This document shows, in pieces, positions 1-11,045 of a stretch of DNA of 64,000 bases (positions are counted from its first letter, which is position 1; the number at the start of each line of letters is the position of its first letter). This stretch comes from Incurvaria masculella. Its lineage: Eukaryota; Arthropoda; Insecta; Lepidoptera; Incurvariidae. The notes below the pieces were generated by a model. It worked only from the letters and a program-made list of their open reading frames with translations, was not told where the DNA came from and did no database searches. Location of the stretch: the NCBI GenBank assembly GCA_946894095.1, contig OX335657.1, positions 14,322,001-14,386,000 of the forward strand. The letters run 5' to 3'. Position numbers and translations under genes: made by a program.

Positions 1-1319
1 GGCGCGACGCGAAGCTTCGTTGACATCTCGTGTCAGTGCATGGTTGACAACAAATCATCAAGACCACAAAAAATCCTATCAAAAACAATAATAATTAAAA
101 AAACCGAAGCGCTCTCTTAATAAAACTGCCCTGTGCATAGGCATGCCAATAAACACAACCAAACAGAAGTGTAGAAGCTAGTAAGCGTGTACTCCTGTAG
201 ATGGCGTTATCCATTTGAAGATCAAATATGTTTAAAGGTCAAAGATAAGTCTACAACGCACTATCGAAATCTCCAAAGAAATAACTAACATGCAACATTC
301 AAAGCATAACTAATAGTGGTCAAGACCTGTCCTTCTTTTCTTCTCAACACAACCTAAGAGAAATAATTTATTTTTAAATCTGAGATAAGTAATTAGGTGT
401 TCCGATGTTTCAAAACATTAAATATAAGCGAATGCTTCTTCCGTTTAATGATGAGTGAGTCTGCCAAGTTGCTAACATCAGGCCTACAGTCTTAAAAATA
501 TAACTTCTTGATTGGGACAGCTGTCATTGTCCCTGTACCCAATTTCCGTTCATATTTTTGGGTCCTCTCATCCAGTTAGTTGTCAAAATAGTTTCAGCTA
601 GGTTATCATGATGATAGCTTTGTTAGTCCAGACGACAGCTGTGCATCGAGATTTATTTTATAGATTTCCGTGTCTGTTTTCTCACAATACTTTGAATTAA
701 TGACTAGGTACGCCATTTACAAAACATTTAACAACGAATATTAAAAGGAATATCAATAGCTCGGATAATTTTTTTATTTACTTTTAAAACCAATAAATGT
801 ATTCGTTCTTGATTAAAATAATTTAATTCTCTTTCTGGGAAACCATTTGCGCACTCGGTTAATGGTCAATATTAAACTAATTTACCATTATAGTATCGCT
901 CGCTCATCATTCATCAATGTGGCTCAGCCATGAGATAGATATTTCACATTTCCCGTCAGATCGAGCCGCGATGCACCTATGACCATCGCGCCTCGGTTCA
1001 ACCACCTTGTTTCACTAAACATGTTTGTTTTCCAGCCTTTTTGATCCATGAAGATGTTAGGAACCTGCCCGCGACACGTCGACGGGTCACAAGATCGACT
1101 AGAATGGTTATTATAAATAGGTTTATTAATATTATAAATAGGTTATTTTAAAATGAGTTATTTTTCACTAGTCAGGCCGAAGCGGAAAGTAGTCGAAAGC
1201 TTTCTCTCTATGACATGGAATGACTCAATGAAGACTCAATGAAGACTTTTATCCCAAGCTGTAGTTAACAGATTTAAACAAACCAGTAGGTTTATGATTT
1301 TCGATCGTTATGGCCAATA
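1..1319. other. AT-rich stretch, nothing recognised
   Basis: No open frame of note and no second copy of this sequence seen elsewhere in the window. A tiny direct repeat (GACTCAATGAA twice) lies near 1231-1252. Confidence 0.5.
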
Positions 1320-1555
1320 TTTATGTAACTGGACATGAATGGCTAATACCACCATCCAGTCCAGTCCTACGCTAGGTGCTATGCCTGACCTTTATTAGAT
1401 TACAGGGCTAAATACGGACAATTTTTATTGCTGCTTCTACCATCGTTCATTCAATACGATTGTAGCAATCCGGGCGCGATTAATCCTACTAACTAATAGG
1501 TAAAAAAAGGGACCTAAAGTTTTACGTGAAACCACTTAGTCACCTCTTACGACAT
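1320..1555 (-). mobile_element. SINE body remnant (shared-body SINE family), minus strand
   Basis: Read on the plus strand it starts with the tail signature (ACTGGACATGAATGGCTAAT) and runs through TACGGACAATTTTTATTG, CCATCGTTCATTCAATACG and GGGACCTAAAGTTTTACGTG. That is the same order as the full copies at 42731-43105 and 56176-56574. It is strongly diverged, the head is not recognisable, and it is an old copy. Confidence 0.75.
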
Positions 1556-2450
1556 GTATGGGAAACCATGGGGGGCCCAATTTTATTATTTTGATGTTCA
1601 CACAGTACACAAATCTGTGTTTCCCATTTTCTACAATGTTGTTTATCCAGTTTTTTTTTATTTTACAATAGATTTAGTTCGCTTTGTGACAAAATATGAT
1701 CGGCATGTAATTGACCGATTCTAATTTGCTTCTTTTCTTGTAATAATAATAATAATAATAACCATTTTTTGGATGAAGAAGACATAATTATACAGAAAAA
1801 CAAAATAATTAGATTATAGTAATTATTACTCGATGCATACTAATATTATAAATATTATCGACAATACATTTAATGTAACGCTAGTAACATTAGATTTATT
1901 TAATATCTTGGGGTTGATAAAATTATTAAGGACTGTATTCACTAAAGAAACATGTATTTTGATCAAAGTGAGGTTTTCGACCTAGGACAAAAACTGTCCA
2001 TAGTTGACCTATCGTATGTAACGCTATTAGGTCGTGCCTGCAGTTGTGTCGTGTCAAAGGTTGATAAATATGCAATATAGTTCCTCGGATCATCGCAAAG
2101 ATTGCGGGTTGGTGTATGATGTATGTCGGTGGTTGAGTTAGAAAATTATAGATGGCGCCATGGAAGTTACGTTGTTTACATTCCGTGCCTGGGATGGCTT
2201 GCACGGGAACTGATTAGGAATTTATAGGGATCATGATCGACCAATGAGACGGGAAATCTTTTGTTATGCTAACATTCTACTTTGTGACCGGATTTATCCA
2301 TGGTAACACGATAATCTATTGTAATTCCGACGAATATCAATTTCATTGCACGGACGAAACGTGGTTAAATGAATAATAATAAATACTTTACCTTACTTGA
2401 TTTATGCGTTTTAATTGAGTTAATACTTTATTTTTCCGAATATTATAAAG
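1556..2450. other. AT-rich stretch with an (AAT)n microsatellite
   Basis: A run of about seven AAT units sits at 1740-1761. A 92-codon open frame on the minus strand (1926-2204) resembles no family I know and has no clear promoter or splice context, so I do not call it a gene. Confidence 0.4.
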
Positions 2451-2680
2451 GTAAAAAGACCGGCCAAGTGCGAGTCTGATTTTCGTACCATCGTATAAGA
2501 TTTAATACAAAAATCACGTTTTTTGTATGGGGTCCCGTTTATTTTTTTATTTTTTTATTTCTTAAAATTATGAATTTATTTTCCTATTTGTGGTCCCACT
2601 TTTTGACAATTTCATCTGCCTACCTATTTTATGGTCTACACGGTAACCAATACCTGGTACCTATGCGGAGCAAAGAAACC
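2451..2680 (+). mobile_element. ACGG-type lepidopteran interspersed element, 5' part, degraded
   Basis: It begins AAAAAGACCGGCCAAGTGCG and keeps the diagnostic order GTACCATCGTA, ATCACGTTTTTTGTATGGG, CTACCTATTT and GTAACC of the complete copies (22398-22692, 57996-58356). The usual (ACGG)n block and the 3' end are lost, and the GACTCGCACACGAAGG segment is damaged. Confidence 0.75.
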
Positions 2681-3104
2681 ACATAACATTTTGTTGTACT
2701 GTTGTACATGTTTCGCCCGCCCCATACGGGTATGAACAAAATGTATAGGGACGGCGTTTTTTTTAGCGATAATAAAAATGTTTTCTACCTGTTTTCCTCC
2801 AAATGGGTCAAGGTACGCCTGGTTAACGTTTGGACCAAGCCTTCGCTAACAACCTGTATAAAAAAATGTATAAAAATGTCTTTAATTTTTATTTATGTCC
2901 ATATCCATTTTCCATTATAATCAATGATCAATCATTCAAATGTTTGTAAAGAGTTTTTTTAAATATGAGAAGGGAGGCGAATAAGTACTCATGATATTAG
3001 GCCAGCACGATACATTTCCAAAGATAAAAGGTGCCATGACATGACCTTCCCTTTACATGGGCAACAAATAGCTTTGATAGCTATAGTCTAAGGTATATTT
3101 TTTT
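2681..3104. other. Unassigned, with a small SINE fragment
   Basis: Around 2993-3060 the order ATATTAGGCC...GGTGCCATGACATGACCTTCCC matches the SINE body (minus orientation). The remainder, including a 72-codon frame at 2702-2920, is not recognised. Confidence 0.45.
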
Positions 3105-3257
3105 TGTGAAGCCTATTTGTTAGCTTTTTATAATCGACACTTAAAGGGCTTTTATTACTAAACTGCTGATTATCTTGTGCTATTATTGATTGCAAGCTGC
3201 TAAGAAAGGCCCTTAATATGTGGCGATTAAGCTAATCAGCAGTAGATGAAATGGCTC
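3105..3257. mobile_element. Short inverted-repeat MITE (CTGCTGATTA family), copy 1
   Basis: It shares CACTTAAAGGGC, CTGCTGATTA, ATTGATTGCAAGCTGCT, AAGAAAGGCCCTTAATATG and TAAGCTAATCAGCAGTAG with inverted copies at 52716-52873 and 60066-60205. The ends are imperfect inverted repeats related to the TTAGGGCCTTTTTCACC end of the 52.7 kb copy. It has no coding capacity. Confidence 0.7.
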
Positions 3258-3321
3258 CTATTCGAAACTGAGCTTTAAGAATATGGTCGTATTCATTGAT
3301 TTTGGCAAAACCTCCAATGGT

Positions 3322-3980
3322 CTTCAAACGGAGTCGTATTCACTACGTATAATATTCACAACGTATAATAGTATTTTTTTCCAAAAAATTAAAACCATGC
3401 ATATCGTATAATATTCACAACGTATAATGTTATACGTTGTGCATGAGTTTAAAAATAAAATAAACTCTTTGCATCATGCAGAACGTATAATAGTCACAAC
3501 GTATAATATTCCTAACATGAATTCACAAAAAAAGAAAACCATGCAGAACGTATAATATGCCAAGAAGCACTGCATAAAGCGCCCTAACAACGATACATTT
3601 AAGGCTGAAATTGCTACGAATCGATATCTGTTGAAGAGTAACAATTTGCTACAACGCTAATTGAGACGGTCGAAAAGTCGCGTGCGAGTATAATCTTTAA
3701 TCTTATATCGATAAGGGCGCTTATCGTATGAAATATTTTAAGATTATATGATATGCATGGTTTTCTTTTTTTGTTAAATAAAGATCATAACATTATACGT
3801 TGTGACTATTATACGTTATGCATGGAGAAATAAGTAATTTAATTTTTTGGACTTCTTCATGCACTACGTATAAGATTATACGATATGCCGATTATACGTT
3901 GTGCATGGTTTTAAAATTTTGTTAAAATATGACATTATACGATCTGCATATTATACGTTATGCCGTTCCCCCTTCAAACG
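3322..3980. mobile_element. Unclassified DNA element with mirrored CGTATAAT doublets and 9-bp flanking repeats
   Basis: Seven forward CGTATAAT boxes start at 3346, 3362, 3405, 3421, 3484, 3500 and 3549. Six reverse boxes (ATTATACG) start at 3792, 3808, 3875, 3891, 3934 and 3950. Twelve of the 13 form six pairs, each pair exactly 16 bp apart, and the left and right halves mirror each other (59 then 79 bp between pairs on the left; 59 then 83 bp from the right end). Pairs are often preceded by AAAACCATGCA. The block is flanked by CTTCAAACG at 3322-3330 and again at 3972-3980, a candidate 9-bp target-site duplication. The central 3557-3791 has no ORF. The layout is as expected of a non-autonomous transposon with iterated transposase sites; the superfamily is unknown. 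Confidence 0.7.
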
Positions 3981-4925
3981 CAGGAAATAACAATTATTGC
4001 TGCGTGACAACTTACCAAGTGAACAATAATAATAAAATTAACATAAAAAAGACACTCCGACAATCCTGCTTCCCAAACCCTTAGAACACTTAATAAAATC
4101 AACTTCCATTTTGCGGAATTGAAGTCACCCTTCCGTAGAACTTAATAAACAGGTTGTATTTTATTTAGCTGTGATGAACTATGTGTAGCAAACATACTGA
4201 ACTGTTTAATCTTTGTACATACGAAATGTACGTGGGCAAGATATTATCTTCGGCAATTATTATTTTCATATCATATATTATTTTATTATATGATTATAAA
4301 AAAAATATTGGGGTATTGAGCAATTATAAGTTTGAAAGAACTCAGTTAAGACCGATTCGTTCCAATCATTAAAAATTATAAAAAGCATACTAAATTAATG
4401 GTAAAGATTTAAAATGTTATGCGGGAAAACAATGTATTTTTTAAAAGAAAAATATTATCGAGTCTTCTAAAACAATAAAGGTGTCAAGAAAACAGTCAGA
4501 ATTGCAACACTATGTATATCATCTTTTTAAAAATACAGTTATAAATTTATTCGAAAAAATCAATATAAAACAGTTAGAATATGTATGTTTATTGTCAAGA
4601 AAAAGTTTCAATATTCTCTTTGCAGAGCAAAATAAATTCCGAATCCATACTATAAATGCAGAAAGATTTAAAAAATACGCATTAATCCCTTGTTTTCATT
4701 ATCTTTATGAAATAAATACCGGGTTCGAAAAAGCAAACTTAGGTTGACCTATGATTAATGCTCCTCAAGAGAATCGTGATAAAGTGTTGGAATAGCAGAG
4801 TTAGTTGTATTCTCTACCATCAAAATAAAATACAATGGTTAGTTGCTTACCATCTACTGGAATCTAGGTTAAGCCGTGTGAATTTCAATCCTTGAACTAA
4901 ATAGGTGCTGCTTGCCAATAACCAG
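3981..4925. other. AT-rich stretch with two adjacent unrecognised open frames
   Basis: On the plus strand, 4181-4372 (63 codons from ATG) is followed by 4481-4747 (88 codons, opening with GTG). In sequence this AT-rich such runs are somewhat longer than usual. They contain no motif I recognise, no repeat copy and no splice context. They may be chance frames. Confidence 0.3.
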
Positions 4926-5391
4926 TTAAGGTGGCCCATCCCGCTCATCTCCCCATACAAAAGGGGAAAGAAGATCACGCCCATATTTCTTGTCAGAGAT
5001 CCAAAGTTTTGCTCAAAATAGCTTTATTTGATCGAACTAGATGTCTGATGACCATTGGCATTGTAAAATTGTGTTTGGTTTCTAAGTTATAAGGTCTGAA
5101 AGTTCGCATTTTTCGAGCGTTTTATACAATAAGTTTGGAGGTGGATTACGCAATGCTAAAGTAAAAACATCTTGAAAAGATTAGTCATCCGACATAGCTT
5201 ATTTAATCAAAATTTATAATCTATTTGGTTTTTGTTCGATTTTTTACTACAGCGGTCGTGGTTTTGTTTAGTTTGTTCGTTTTGACATTGTCTTTTTTGT
5301 GGACATGTTGCATCTTCCTCGTCACGGAGCCTGTCTTATTCTTTGAAACAGAGAAGGTCCCAGAGCGGAACAGCACGGTTTTGTACCGTAC
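4926..5391 (-). mobile_element. TTAA-flanked MITE, family A, copy 1 (one end truncated)
   Basis: It starts TTAAGGTGGCCCATCCCG and continues with CTCATCTCCCCATACAAAAG and CTTGTCAGAGATCCAAAG, as the reverse complement of the complete copy 11372-11921. It runs to the GAGAAGGTCCCAGAGCGGAA...TTGTACCGT segment and breaks off before the second terminal repeat. The 70-codon frame at 5225-5437 lies inside it and is not a gene. Confidence 0.8.
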
Positions 5392-5398
5392 CGTAAAA

Positions 5399-5440
5399 AT
5401 ATATATAATATATATATATATATATATAATAATATAATAA
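5399..5440. repeat. (TA)n microsatellite
   Basis: Near-pure TA repeat at the broken end of the family A MITE. Confidence 0.85.
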
Positions 5441-6040
5441 ATATAAATTTTTAGTGCAATGTGTTTACTTTGTGCATGGATTTAATAATTAAGTCACTAT
5501 TTAATAAAAAAGAGACATTTGCTTTAGTAAATTATTATCGGTATTTATCGGATTATTATAGGTATTTGTATTGCTATGCAATGGGCTTCGTATATACTGT
5601 GTTTATTTATAATTCGCAGTTCAAACACATTGCTATTCGAAACAATAACTAAAACTTAAACAGATATCCCTCGGCCGATACACAAAAACAAATAATGGAT
5701 AATGTTTTCGCTGAGGGCTTATTTCCACAGCCGACACAATGAAGCTCTCGTGCTGTTCCGTTCTATCCCGTTCTGTTCCGTTCCGCGGAAGATGCATCGT
5801 CCGGTAATGACGGCGAGCTTCACGACTTTACGTGAATTAGAACTGCAATAAGTTATATTCGCTGCTTAATATGGTTCACTCGTGATCTCAATTTGTTGGA
5901 TACTTTGTTCTGAGCGAGCCGTGCAACTTGTAATGCTAGGTTGTACTTATTGTGCTGTTACTTTTCTCTGTTGTAAGCTTCGAGTAAGGGACACTTATTT
6001 GTTACTTAATAGCTGAGTGGCTAGGGCCGATTTCGTTTTG
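5441..6040. other. Unassigned stretch
   Basis: It contains a short pyrimidine-rich run of GTTCCGTTC-like repeats at 5752-5790, followed by a modestly GC-rich patch to about 5830. No gene recognised. Confidence 0.4.
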
Positions 6041-6048
6041 GACATTCA

Positions 6049-6427
6049 GCCTCAATGGCCCAGTGGCGCGACACTTCGGCGATCGCTCTCCGAAGTTAAG
6101 CAACGCTGGGTCCGGTCTAGTCTTGGATGGGTGACATTCGACCGTTGAGAGAGGCTGGCCGTGGTTCGGATTCCACGTTAAACTGTAGGTCCCCTTCCTT
6201 ACTTACTAGGTGGTAGGGTTTATCCCGCCCGGGTTGGTACCATCGCATTGGATGAACGATGGTCGAAGCGGCAATGAAAATTGTCCGTGTTTTCCATCCA
6301 GTTCAATATAGCCGTGCAATATAAGGAAGGTCCTGGCATGGCACCTAGTTCCCATGTGGTGTGTTGGGCTGATACCATGATAGAAGGTGTGGTATTAGCC
6401 ATCCATGTCCAGTCACATAAAAAAAAA
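6049..6427 (+). mobile_element. 5S-rRNA-headed SINE, near full length
   Basis: The head at 6049-6180 contains CCGAAGTTAAGCAACGCTGG and CTTGGATGGGTGAC, which match the internal promoter (A-box/intermediate and C-box region) of 5S rRNA. This makes it a 5S-derived SINE of the SINE3 kind. The upstream GGCCCAGTGGCGCG is also A-box-like. The body follows (AGGTCCCCTTCC, GGTTGGTACCATCGCATTGG, GTCCGTGTTTTCCATCCAGT, GGTGTGTTGGGCTGATACC, ATTAGCCATCCATGTCCAGT) and ends in an A-run. The long minus-strand frame within it (6220-6492) is a shadow. Confidence 0.9.
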
Positions 6428-6743
6428 CCCGATCGATCGGACCCTGGTAAAATGTTAAAAACCTTCGATTCTGGATCTCGACAAAAGCGCAACCTATCGG
6501 ATCTAAGTATGAAGAACTAAGAAACATAAAAAGTTTAAAAAAAAAGGGCCGGATTGGTAGAGTCGTACTCGAGTGTTGCTCCTAACAACACATTTAGGTA
6601 TATTTTTTTATTATATAGATTAAGGTATTATCTCTTTCTAGGTTGGTGACATGGCTGTATGTGTATGGAATCACCCTTTTATAAATAGCCGTTCCTTGTT
6701 AAGGACTCCCAGCTTGAAAAAACACTTCACATAAGACACGCGA
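6428..6743. other. Unassigned stretch between SINE and MITE
   Basis: Nothing recognised. 6428-6530 follows the SINE A-run directly. Confidence 0.4.
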
Positions 6744-7085
6744 CACTGCAAAAAGGATCAGTGAATTTAATTGGAATTTCGGTAATAATAACGTTAAAAT
6801 AGAGCCAACTAAGTAAATAGCTGGTATAGTCGGTGACGGTTTAAGCCCCAAATAAACAACCACATAGACAAAAAAAACTGAGCAAATCGGTTACTCTAAC
6901 TGAGTGAAAGCAGTGACCATTAAACATCGAAAGTTACTGTATCTTTTAATTCGTTTTAACTGTGTGCAATATCCATTTCTTTTACTGTTTCCATAACTGT
7001 GTCAAAACTTTTTCTAGCTTTAGCATTTTTTCCATTCTTTCGTACGTCTTATATTCAGTGAAATGCTACTGTCCAATCTGTTAAT
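6744..7085. mobile_element. CACTG-ended MITE, copy 1 (truncated)
   Basis: It opens CACTGCAAAAAGGATCAGTG and shares AACGTTAAAATAGAG, CAACTAAGTAAAT, ATCGGTTACTC, GTTACTGTATCTTTTAA, TTTTTCTAGCTTTA, ACGTCTTATATTCAGTG and CTACTGTCCAATCTGTTAA with copies at 42011-42553, 43294-43981 and 55239-55678. One end is missing. Confidence 0.7.
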
Positions 7086-7325
7086 TCCATACGGGAGGAG
7101 GAACTGTAGGAGAATTCCAAATTATGGGTATACAGCAGGTGGCGAAATTTTGAGACGCAGTACCCGCGAATGATACATATGTTTGGCTGATTCGGGTCCA
7201 GCCTTGCAGTTTATTCCTAAAATAGTTTTTTATACTGGGCTCTTTCTTCAATTGATGCGTCCTTGCTTCGCGGTCGATTACACATTCATACATATCACAT
7301 TCCTTGGAATAAGCGACGTACCTTA
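7086..7325 (-). mobile_element. LINE 3' region fragment
   Basis: 7255-7325 (GTCCTTGCTTCGCGGTCGAT, then ATTCATACATATCACATTCC and TTGGAATAAGCGACGTAC) recurs at 37640-37740, directly downstream of a LINE coding end. On that basis it is 3' untranslated sequence of the same LINE. The 70-codon minus frame here carries the same peptide string (ECDMYEC) seen at 37.7 kb, but I infer no protein. Confidence 0.45.
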
Positions 7326-7425
7326 ATTAATTTACTTACATAATATATCACTTTCAATGTTCACTCTTTCAGGTAGTTCAATATTCAAACAATAAGTTTA
7401 CGCACCAGCATTCTTACGCATGTAA

Positions 7426-7644
7426 TATAAAGGCAGCTCTTAGTTGAATACCGCTTCAGTTAGTACACTCCGGCAAGTTCAGCGTTTAGTGCGTTAAGTG
7501 AAAGTTACAGGGAGGCGAAAGTCGTTAGGTGGGACTCGAGAGCACTTTCCCTCACTACCTGAGCGAAGAATCTCTCCAATTCATCTTCCCCGAATTGGAA
7601 GGAAAATACAGAGTGTGTAATCTAACAGAGGTGTCCTCGTTGAA
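7426..7644 (+). promoter_or_regulatory. Candidate core promoter and 5' untranslated exon
   Basis: TATAAA at 7426-7431 is followed by the arthropod initiator TCAGT at 7456-7460, whose A (7458) lies 32 bp downstream of the first T of the TATA box, the normal insect spacing. From 7458 to 7643 there is no ATG on the plus strand. The stretch ends at a good donor-like GAA|GTGAGT (GT at 7644-7645). This fits a TATA-type promoter with a non-coding first exon. No downstream coding exon is recognised, so it may be chance. Confidence 0.3.
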
Positions 7645-7760
7645 GTGAGTGAATTAATGTGGAGAATAGAGACAGAGTTTTCTGACTGGTTATTGAACAC
7701 CTATATTAGCACCCAATAGAAGAAAAAAACAAGAGAAGACAACCGCTGTGGTGGAAAACA

Positions 7761-9190
7761 TAAACCACCAGTTAAACTTCTTACTTTTTGTGAAAAAAAT
7801 TGGTTTAATTTAATATTAGTTTTCACCTAAAGTGATTTATTTTTTAAATAATTATTTTTTAAACAGCAGCGTCCGTGCTCCCCACAATAGAAAATAACAA
7901 ATCACTTCACAATGTGATGGCAAACAATTCGTTGAATTTTCATAATTATTCTGGCATCACGATTAAAATGAATTTAAATTTTACATCAAATAATAAAAAA
8001 ATAAATTTTTTTTGGATTCCAAGAGGTTGAAGATTTTGAATAGGGTTTTAAATTATTCTAAGACATGCAAACATTATTTCATTACATACATAAAATATGC
8101 ATGTAGCAATAATGCCATTTAAATAAATTTGTTGTTACACCCAAAATGAGCCAAAATAAAGCTGTATTTATTGATTAACTTTTCAATTTTACATATGTTT
8201 TGCAATCAAAAGTATTTGCTTTTGGATAGATAAAACATTATACATATTTCAAGGTATCTACATCACTCCTCGAAGTTTAAGAAATAATTATCTTTAAATG
8301 GATAATTTAGTTAAACATTCTTCCAAAATGTAAATTATATAATTTTATGAACGTTTCATAAATATTATAAGGAAAGACCTTACGTTACATAATTAAATGA
8401 TACGATATGGTGATTAAGTAAAACATTTTGAAATTAAATGTGGATTTACGTACGTCCTTATCGAACAGATTGCAATCAGATGCCATCACTATTAATATAA
8501 AATTAATCTACTTTTAACCAAGGCTCCATATGTGACTCTAGTACATTCATAGCTCTACACAAACCTCCTTGACGAGCGGCCTAACATAAGAATCTCCAAA
8601 CTGTACTTAAGTGTACAAATTACTTAATTTAAGCTAAGTTGCGACGCTCGATTAGTTACTCGTCCTCACATCTTCCCGCAGGACCTCAAGGTAAGTTGAA
8701 GGGATAATCCTCTATTATGAGAAAACTCATTTGGGATACCATGAGAAATGCTCGGTTGCAGTTAGCAAGCATATATAAAGCATTTCAGCATGCTCAGATA
8801 TTGTCCCATTTTTTTTAAATATTTGTTTTATTTTTACATGAAAAAGGGGTATTTAAATAGTAGCAGTTTTCAACAATAGCTATATATTACGTTTACAGTA
8901 TTGAAGTTGACGTTTGATCAAAAGTTCCATGTAAGGTGAAATCATCGCAAAATTTTAACATTATTTTTGTTAAAGAAACAGAAAGCAAACAAAAGGACAG
9001 CAAAATTTCACACAATTAGTAAAATATTATGTCCTAAACTTTAGTTTTGAAAGTGCCGCCTAATTTCTTATAAATAAACCCATTTATGAGAGTTCATTAT
9101 TAGAAGTTCTACAACTACACCGAAAACATTTTATTATGAGCTTTAAGAAAGAATAATAAGCTTATTTTAGAACGTCTGGGAGGGACTTTA
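7761..9190. other. AT-rich stretch; possible splice sites at 8681-8696
   Basis: Mostly AT-rich with no open frame. The only eye-catching spot is TCTTCCCGCAG (ending 8681), nine bases, then GTAAGT (8691-8696). It reads as an acceptor and donor around a micro-exon, or as one exon end. Unproven. Confidence 0.3.
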
Positions 9191-9329
9191 AAGTCAATTT
9201 TATCTAAGAGCGTAAGGTTTTTCTTTAAAAGCCAGAAGATCGAATATATACACAAAAACTACGAAAGACGCAATTCGTAAGCAAGTCCAAAGATGATATT
9301 GAAGTGGGTATATAAACATCGCGAAATAT

Positions 9330-9490
9330 CTATATTGTGGAGGTTCATGTCCAGCACAATCGTACGTTCGGCAAGTTGCCACCTCCGCAGCGTCACCGCC
9401 CGCCCTGGGCCGCCCAACTGGCGCCCGTGGGCGGGCGGCGCGCGGGAGGCGCCACCCAAGTGTCTGACGTTGGACCGGACCACTCGATAT
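9330..9490. other. GC-rich island
   Basis: A sharply GC-rich patch (centre 9380-9460, e.g. GGGCGGGCGGCGCGCGGGAG) in AT-rich surroundings. Several overlapping 60-80 codon frames occur on both strands because stops are rare here. None resembles a protein I know. Confidence 0.5.
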
Positions 9491-9614
9491 TAATAGATAT
9501 CTTATGTTTTATTAATTTGAGGTTAAACAACGACATCTACATTGAAGCATTGCAATTAGATCTTGAAAATTATCATTAGATCTTGAAAAAGTTTATCGTC
9601 TAGACTTTTGTATA

Positions 9615-9690
9615 AATCCAGATTCGAACCTGCGACCTTTGGATTATATGTCCACATGCTGGTAGAGCAGTGGACATCAGCTATTTGATT
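9615..9690. repeat. tRNA-like remnant, perhaps an old SINE head
   Basis: GATTCGAACCTGCGACC (9622-9638) reads on the minus strand as a pol III B box (GGTCGCAGGTTCGAATC). There is no cloverleaf or convincing A box. Probably a decayed tRNA-derived SINE. Confidence 0.3.
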
Positions 9691-10590
9691 TATTGTATAT
9701 TGTTTTCAGAACCTGATCAGAATCTTCAATGTATTTTTCGTTGTATAACCTCTATATCGTTGGAAAATTGTAATCTCGTGTTCATTAATAAAATAAAAAT
9801 TTCAAATATTTTACGTCTTGCTTCCGTATGATTCTCAATGCATGATATCTATTAATCAGTTTTAATTATCTTCTTTTAACTTTGCGATGATTTTAATAAA
9901 ATTAATCGTTTGTATATAATTTAGTATATGTTATGGTTAGAGACCAATGTTGATTGAAGTTAGAAATCAATTTTTCCTTGAAGGTAAATACAATTTGGTA
10001 CACATACCCATGTCGAGTGCACTAATTTAGAGTTTATGGTAAGAAAAAAAAATTGCCTTAAAATTTTTTTCAATAGTTTCATCCATAAAATTAAAATTCA
10101 TACAAAAAAATTATTATAATTAAAATTCAATTCGCTTTTTTGGCATTGATTCTTAATTAGTGCTCAACATGAGTATAAATGCGAAAATAAAATAAAATTA
10201 AAGGAAAAAATAATTTCGGACCTTAACCAACATCGGGCTTTAACCGAATATAAACACTACTCGTTGATTAATTCGATGGAGCAAGATTCATAAGACATTA
10301 ATTAAATAATATAAGTTCTTGCACAGATTTTAAACCAAAAACTACTTAAGTAAAGACTAGGAAACATAGTTTTCTTAATATCAATAAAATGTATACGCGT
10401 GGGCCCAGAATGTTTTGTTGTTGTTTAAAAACTCCGATCAATCAAAATTACTTGTAATTTTAACTAATATATTTTTTTTTTTACAGTTAGCAAAGGTGTG
10501 ATTGCCGACCATAATTTTCTGAAACAACACTTATCTGCTTTATTCCGACCCACTTAATATAATTTAGTCCCGAATCGTCTGCGTACATAA
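9691..10590. other. AT-rich stretch, nothing recognised
   Basis: No repeat copy, open frame or structure noted. Confidence 0.5.
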
Positions 10591-10614
10591 TCCATTTATA
10601 ATTTCACACACCAA

Positions 10615-10680
10615 AACCCACCCCCCCCCCCCCCTACACCGCCGACGACGCCCAGTTTTACCCCTCCCGCGACACAATAA
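10615..10680. repeat. Poly-C tract with GC-rich flank
   Basis: An uninterrupted C-run of about 15 bases (around 10620-10634) sits beside CGCCGACGACGCCC and CCCCTCCCGCGACAC. Similar islands occur at 12.4, 13.1, 26.1 and 29.2 kb. Confidence 0.7.
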
Positions 10681-10809
10681 GTCAACTGGGCTTTGAAATA
10701 CGTGTGAGGTTGGATTTGAATTCGATTTAGGCTGAGATATTGTGCTAACTTTTGTCCGCTGGTCAGAGAAACTTGGGGCACCTTTGTTCTTGCGCATACA
10801 CTGAGATTC

Positions 10810-11045
10810 AGGGTTATGTACGGCTTTGACGATTTATCGCTGTATTATTATTACTATGAAATTATCATATCTGATAGTTATCACTTTTTTTTTGTGTCGC
10901 TCACCATAGATAGCTAATATCGCACCTACTTTTTAGGGTTATCTTGGGCTTTGAATGTTTTGTTATTATTATGAAATTATCGATATGAAATTGTTATAAT
11001 TTTTTTGGTAACTCATCATAGATATCTAATATCGTACCTACTGTC
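10810..11045. repeat. Diverged tandem duplication, two units of about 110-130 bp
   Basis: Unit 1 (GCTTTGACGATTTATCG ... ACCATAGATAGCTAATATCG, CACCTACT) is repeated as unit 2 from about 10940 (GCTTTGAATGTTTTG ... CATAGATATCTAATATCG, TACCTACTGTC). ATTATTATTATGAAATTATC-like segments occur in both. Confidence 0.7.

Noticed and set aside
6095..6170. A 5S rRNA gene.
   Set aside because: Only the internal promoter part matches 5S; the sequence continues into the SINE body and is repeated in other SINE copies.
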